Source: Deltaproteobacteria bacterium (GTDB taxonomy: Bacteria > Desulfobacterota > BSN033 > UBA1163). From it: a stretch of DNA of 40,696 bases. Numbering within the stretch: position 1 is the stretch's first letter; each line of letters starts with the position of its first letter. The position numbers and the translations under genes were made by a program. Below the pieces are notes generated by a model. The model had not been told where the DNA came from and made no database searches. It worked only from the letters and a program-made list of their open reading frames with translations. The stretch is from positions 1 to 40,696 of the forward strand of contig VGSS01000012.1 of assembly GCA_016874935.1 (NCBI GenBank), read 5' to 3'. This document shows positions 39,106 to 40,696 of the stretch, piece after piece.

Positions 39106-39747
39106 ATGGAACGACCTGTTTTAAAAGCCGAAATAAGAGAGGGAACGGGCAAAGGAATGTCGAGGAAACTGAGGGCCAAAGGGTTTATCCCTGCCATCTT
39201 CTATGGAGCCCATACCCAGACGATTTCTCTGATTGTCAATCCCAAGGAATTATCACAAACCCTTCAGACCGAGGCAGGAGGGAATGTGCTGATTGACCTT
39301 GAAATCAGAAAGGGTGACCAATCCGAGCGAAAGGTCGTGATGGTCAAGGAACTCCAGTATGACCATCTCCAGAGGGAAGCCCTGCACACCGACTTTTATG
39401 AGGTGGCCATGGATGTGATGGTCAATGTGGAGATTCCCATCCATCTTGTCGGAAAACCGGAGGGAACGAAGATGGGAGGCATCCTTGATCAGATCCGGAG
39501 GGTCATCGAGATTCAATGTCTTCCGGGAGATATCCCGAAGAGCATCGATATCGATGTCAGCTCTTTAAAAATCGGCGATTCCGTCCATGTCAAAGACATT
39601 CAGTTAGAGAAGGCGAAGATCTTATCAGAGGCCAATTTCACCATTGCCACTGTGGTTCTACCCGTAGCCGAAGAGAAGAAGGTGGAGGAGCCGGCCGCAG
39701 AAGCGGTTGAAGGAGCGGAGGTAAAAGAGAAAGAGGAGAAAGAGTAA
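39106..39747 (+). CDS. rplY: 50S ribosomal protein bL25 (CTC-type, long form)
   Basis: bL25 binds 5S rRNA in the large ribosomal subunit. The N-terminal domain has the family pattern KAEIREGTGKGMSRKLRAKG and PAIFYGAHTQTISL. The second beta domain, typical of CTC/TL5 general-stress forms, follows (VNVEIPIHLVGKPEGTKMGG). A Glu/Ala-rich tail ends the protein. GGGAG lies 7 bases before ATG 39106; the track's 39088 has none. About 213 residues. The pth gene starts 6 bases after the stop, as in many bacteria. Confidence 0.95.
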   Translation: MERPVLKAEIREGTGKGMSRKLRAKGFIPAIFYGAHTQTISLIVNPKELSQTLQTEAGGNVLIDLEIRKGDQSERKVVMVKELQYDHLQREALHTDFYEVAMDVMVNVEIPIHLVGKPEGTKMGGILDQIRRVIEIQCLPGDIPKSIDIDVSSLKIGDSVHVKDIQLEKAKILSEANFTIATVVLPVAEEKKVEEPAAEAVEGAEVKEKEEKE

Positions 39748-39753
39748 TCGATT

Positions 39754-40335
39754 GTGAAAATCATTGTGGGATTGGGAAACCCGGGCGCCCTGTATGAGGG
39801 GAGCCGGCATAACATCGGATTTTTAGTGGCGGATCGGATTGCCGCCGCACATCATATTCTGATCTCCACAAAACGCTTCAAAACCATCCTCGGAAAAGGA
39901 TCGATCGACTCCCAGGAAGTCGTCCTCATCAAACCGATGACTTTTATGAACCGGAGTGGAGAGGCGGTCAAAAAGGCGCTCCTTTTTTTTCGCTCCGGCG
40001 TGGAAGACTTGATCGTCATTCATGATGATCTGGATCTTTCGCTTGGGAGGCTTCGCTTCAAAGTGAGGGGGGGAGATGGAGGGCACCTCGGCATACGCTC
40101 CATCATCGAGTCGATAGGGGCCAATACCTTTTTAAGGTTGAGGGTCGGCATCGGAAGGCCGCCGAAGGGGATGGATCCGGCGGAATATGTCCTGAACGCT
40201 TTCAATGCTCTTGAACAACCCTGTTTAGAAGGGGCGCTCGATCGGGCAGCAGAGGCTTTCAAGGTGATGTTTATGGAGGGGTTGCAAACGGCGATGAACC
40301 GGTTTCAGAAAAAAATCAGAACAGAGGAGGGTTAA
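39754..40335 (+). CDS. pth: Peptidyl-tRNA hydrolase
   Basis: Pth frees tRNA from peptidyl-tRNA that has dropped off the ribosome. The 193-residue protein starts with GTG (39754), since KIIVGLGNPG begins there as in the family. Active-site residues N10, H19 (RHNIGF), N66 (PMTFMNRSG) and D92 (VIHDDLDL) are all present. The C-terminal lid is conserved (FKVMFMEGLQTAMNRFQ). The ribosome-binding site is weak, so coupling to rplY is likely. Confidence 0.96.
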   Translation: MKIIVGLGNPGALYEGSRHNIGFLVADRIAAAHHILISTKRFKTILGKGSIDSQEVVLIKPMTFMNRSGEAVKKALLFFRSGVEDLIVIHDDLDLSLGRLRFKVRGGDGGHLGIRSIIESIGANTFLRLRVGIGRPPKGMDPAEYVLNAFNALEQPCLEGALDRAAEAFKVMFMEGLQTAMNRFQKKIRTEEG

Positions 40336-40337
40336 TT

Positions 40338-40696
40338 ATGGTCTGGATTGGAGTTGCTGGGTTAACAGGGATTATCGCATTAATTTTTGTCGTTTTCACG
40401 GCCAAGAAGGTGATGAGGCAGGACCCCGGAACCCCTCAGATGGTGGCCATTTCTGATGCGGTCCATGAAGGGGCGATGGCTTTCTTAAAAAGGGAGTATC
40501 GGGCCATCTGCATCTTTGCGGCCATCGTAGCGATTCTCTTGGCCATAGGGCTGAAAGGTCAGGGATGGCATTTCTCCATTCTCACCGCGATCTCCTATCT
40601 AGTGGGGGCGGCCTGCTCCCTGGTGGCAGGTTATGTGGGGTTGAGTATTGCCACAAGGGCCAATACTCGAACGGCCCAGGGCGCTACAAAGGGGTT
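40338..40696 (+). CDS. hppA: Membrane-bound proton/sodium-translocating pyrophosphatase, N-terminal part
   Basis: The gene runs off the right edge and is absent from the ORF track. From ATG 40338 (GGAGGG 6 bases upstream) the first 119 codons read MVWIGVAGLTGIIALIFVVF, then KKVMRQDPGTPQMVAISDAV, HEGAMAFLKREYRAICIFAA and GYVGLSIATRANTRTAQGAT. This is the N-terminus of HppA-type pyrophosphatases, which pump H+ or Na+ across the membrane using PPi. Three helices are visible. The residue that decides K+ dependence is outside the window. Confidence 0.93.
   Translation, partial: MVWIGVAGLTGIIALIFVVFTAKKVMRQDPGTPQMVAISDAVHEGAMAFLKREYRAICIFAAIVAILLAIGLKGQGWHFSILTAISYLVGAACSLVAGYVGLSIATRANTRTAQGATKG

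Overview
The window looks like chromosomal DNA of an anaerobic, Gram-negative bacterium of the Desulfobacterota (old Deltaproteobacteria) type. This is inferred from gene content, not from a marker gene: an RND efflux pump and lipoproteins, a GEMM-I riboswitch, a membrane pyrophosphatase, the ispE/tRNA-Gln/prs/rplY/pth order, a ferredoxin-type aldo/keto reductase, PAC2 and Mut7-C proteins, and many REP-like intergenic palindromes.

Layout. 1-5535 (+ strand except one gene): end of an RND transporter, ispG, a CDP-alcohol phosphatidyltransferase (minus), purC, a PAC2 protein, and an aldo/keto reductase with Fe-S motifs. 5979-13265 (mostly minus): a double-HAD fusion, coaD, rsmD, a Mut7-C RNase-like protein, mtnP, rlmN and ndk, with two unknown plus-strand genes (10656, 11036) between mtnP and rlmN. 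13445-19824 (plus): trxB, a small exported protein, a GEMM-I riboswitch module with two 63-aa Cys4 proteins, a large lipoprotein, rmuC, an HD-domain protein and an HU gene. 21003-29538 (plus): a remnant of a second mtnP, then a tightly packed cluster: RsbW-like/acetyltransferase-like protein, HisC-like aminotransferase, three-subunit molybdenum hydroxylase, MFS transporter and GNAT-like protein. 29645-32491 is an accessory patch: a broken RHH/PIN toxin-antitoxin locus, a Cys-rich secreted protein and an intact Phd/VapC pair between 30-bp repeats. 32550-34584: a CoA-transferase and a STAS protein. 34704-35196: an IS remnant. 35261-40696: an Nfu-type protein, a lipoprotein, ispE with an in-frame repeat insertion, tRNA-Gln with three tandem 125-bp repeats carrying its 3' end, prs, rplY, pth and the start of hppA.

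The most unusual features are: (1) a sigma-54-like promoter followed by a GEMM-I riboswitch, a terminator and two tandem 63-aa proteins whose four cysteines fall at identical positions; (2) the 21168-29538 cluster, which joins a degenerate anti-sigma-like ATPase, acetyltransferase-like proteins, a PLP enzyme and a molybdenum hydroxylase, with a STAS protein and a CoA-transferase nearby; (3) triplicated tRNA-Gln-derived repeats that resemble the rtT repeats of E. coli tyrT; and (4) several families of small palindromic elements, some showing compensatory stem changes and some invading genes (ispE, the RND 3' end, the mtnP copy).
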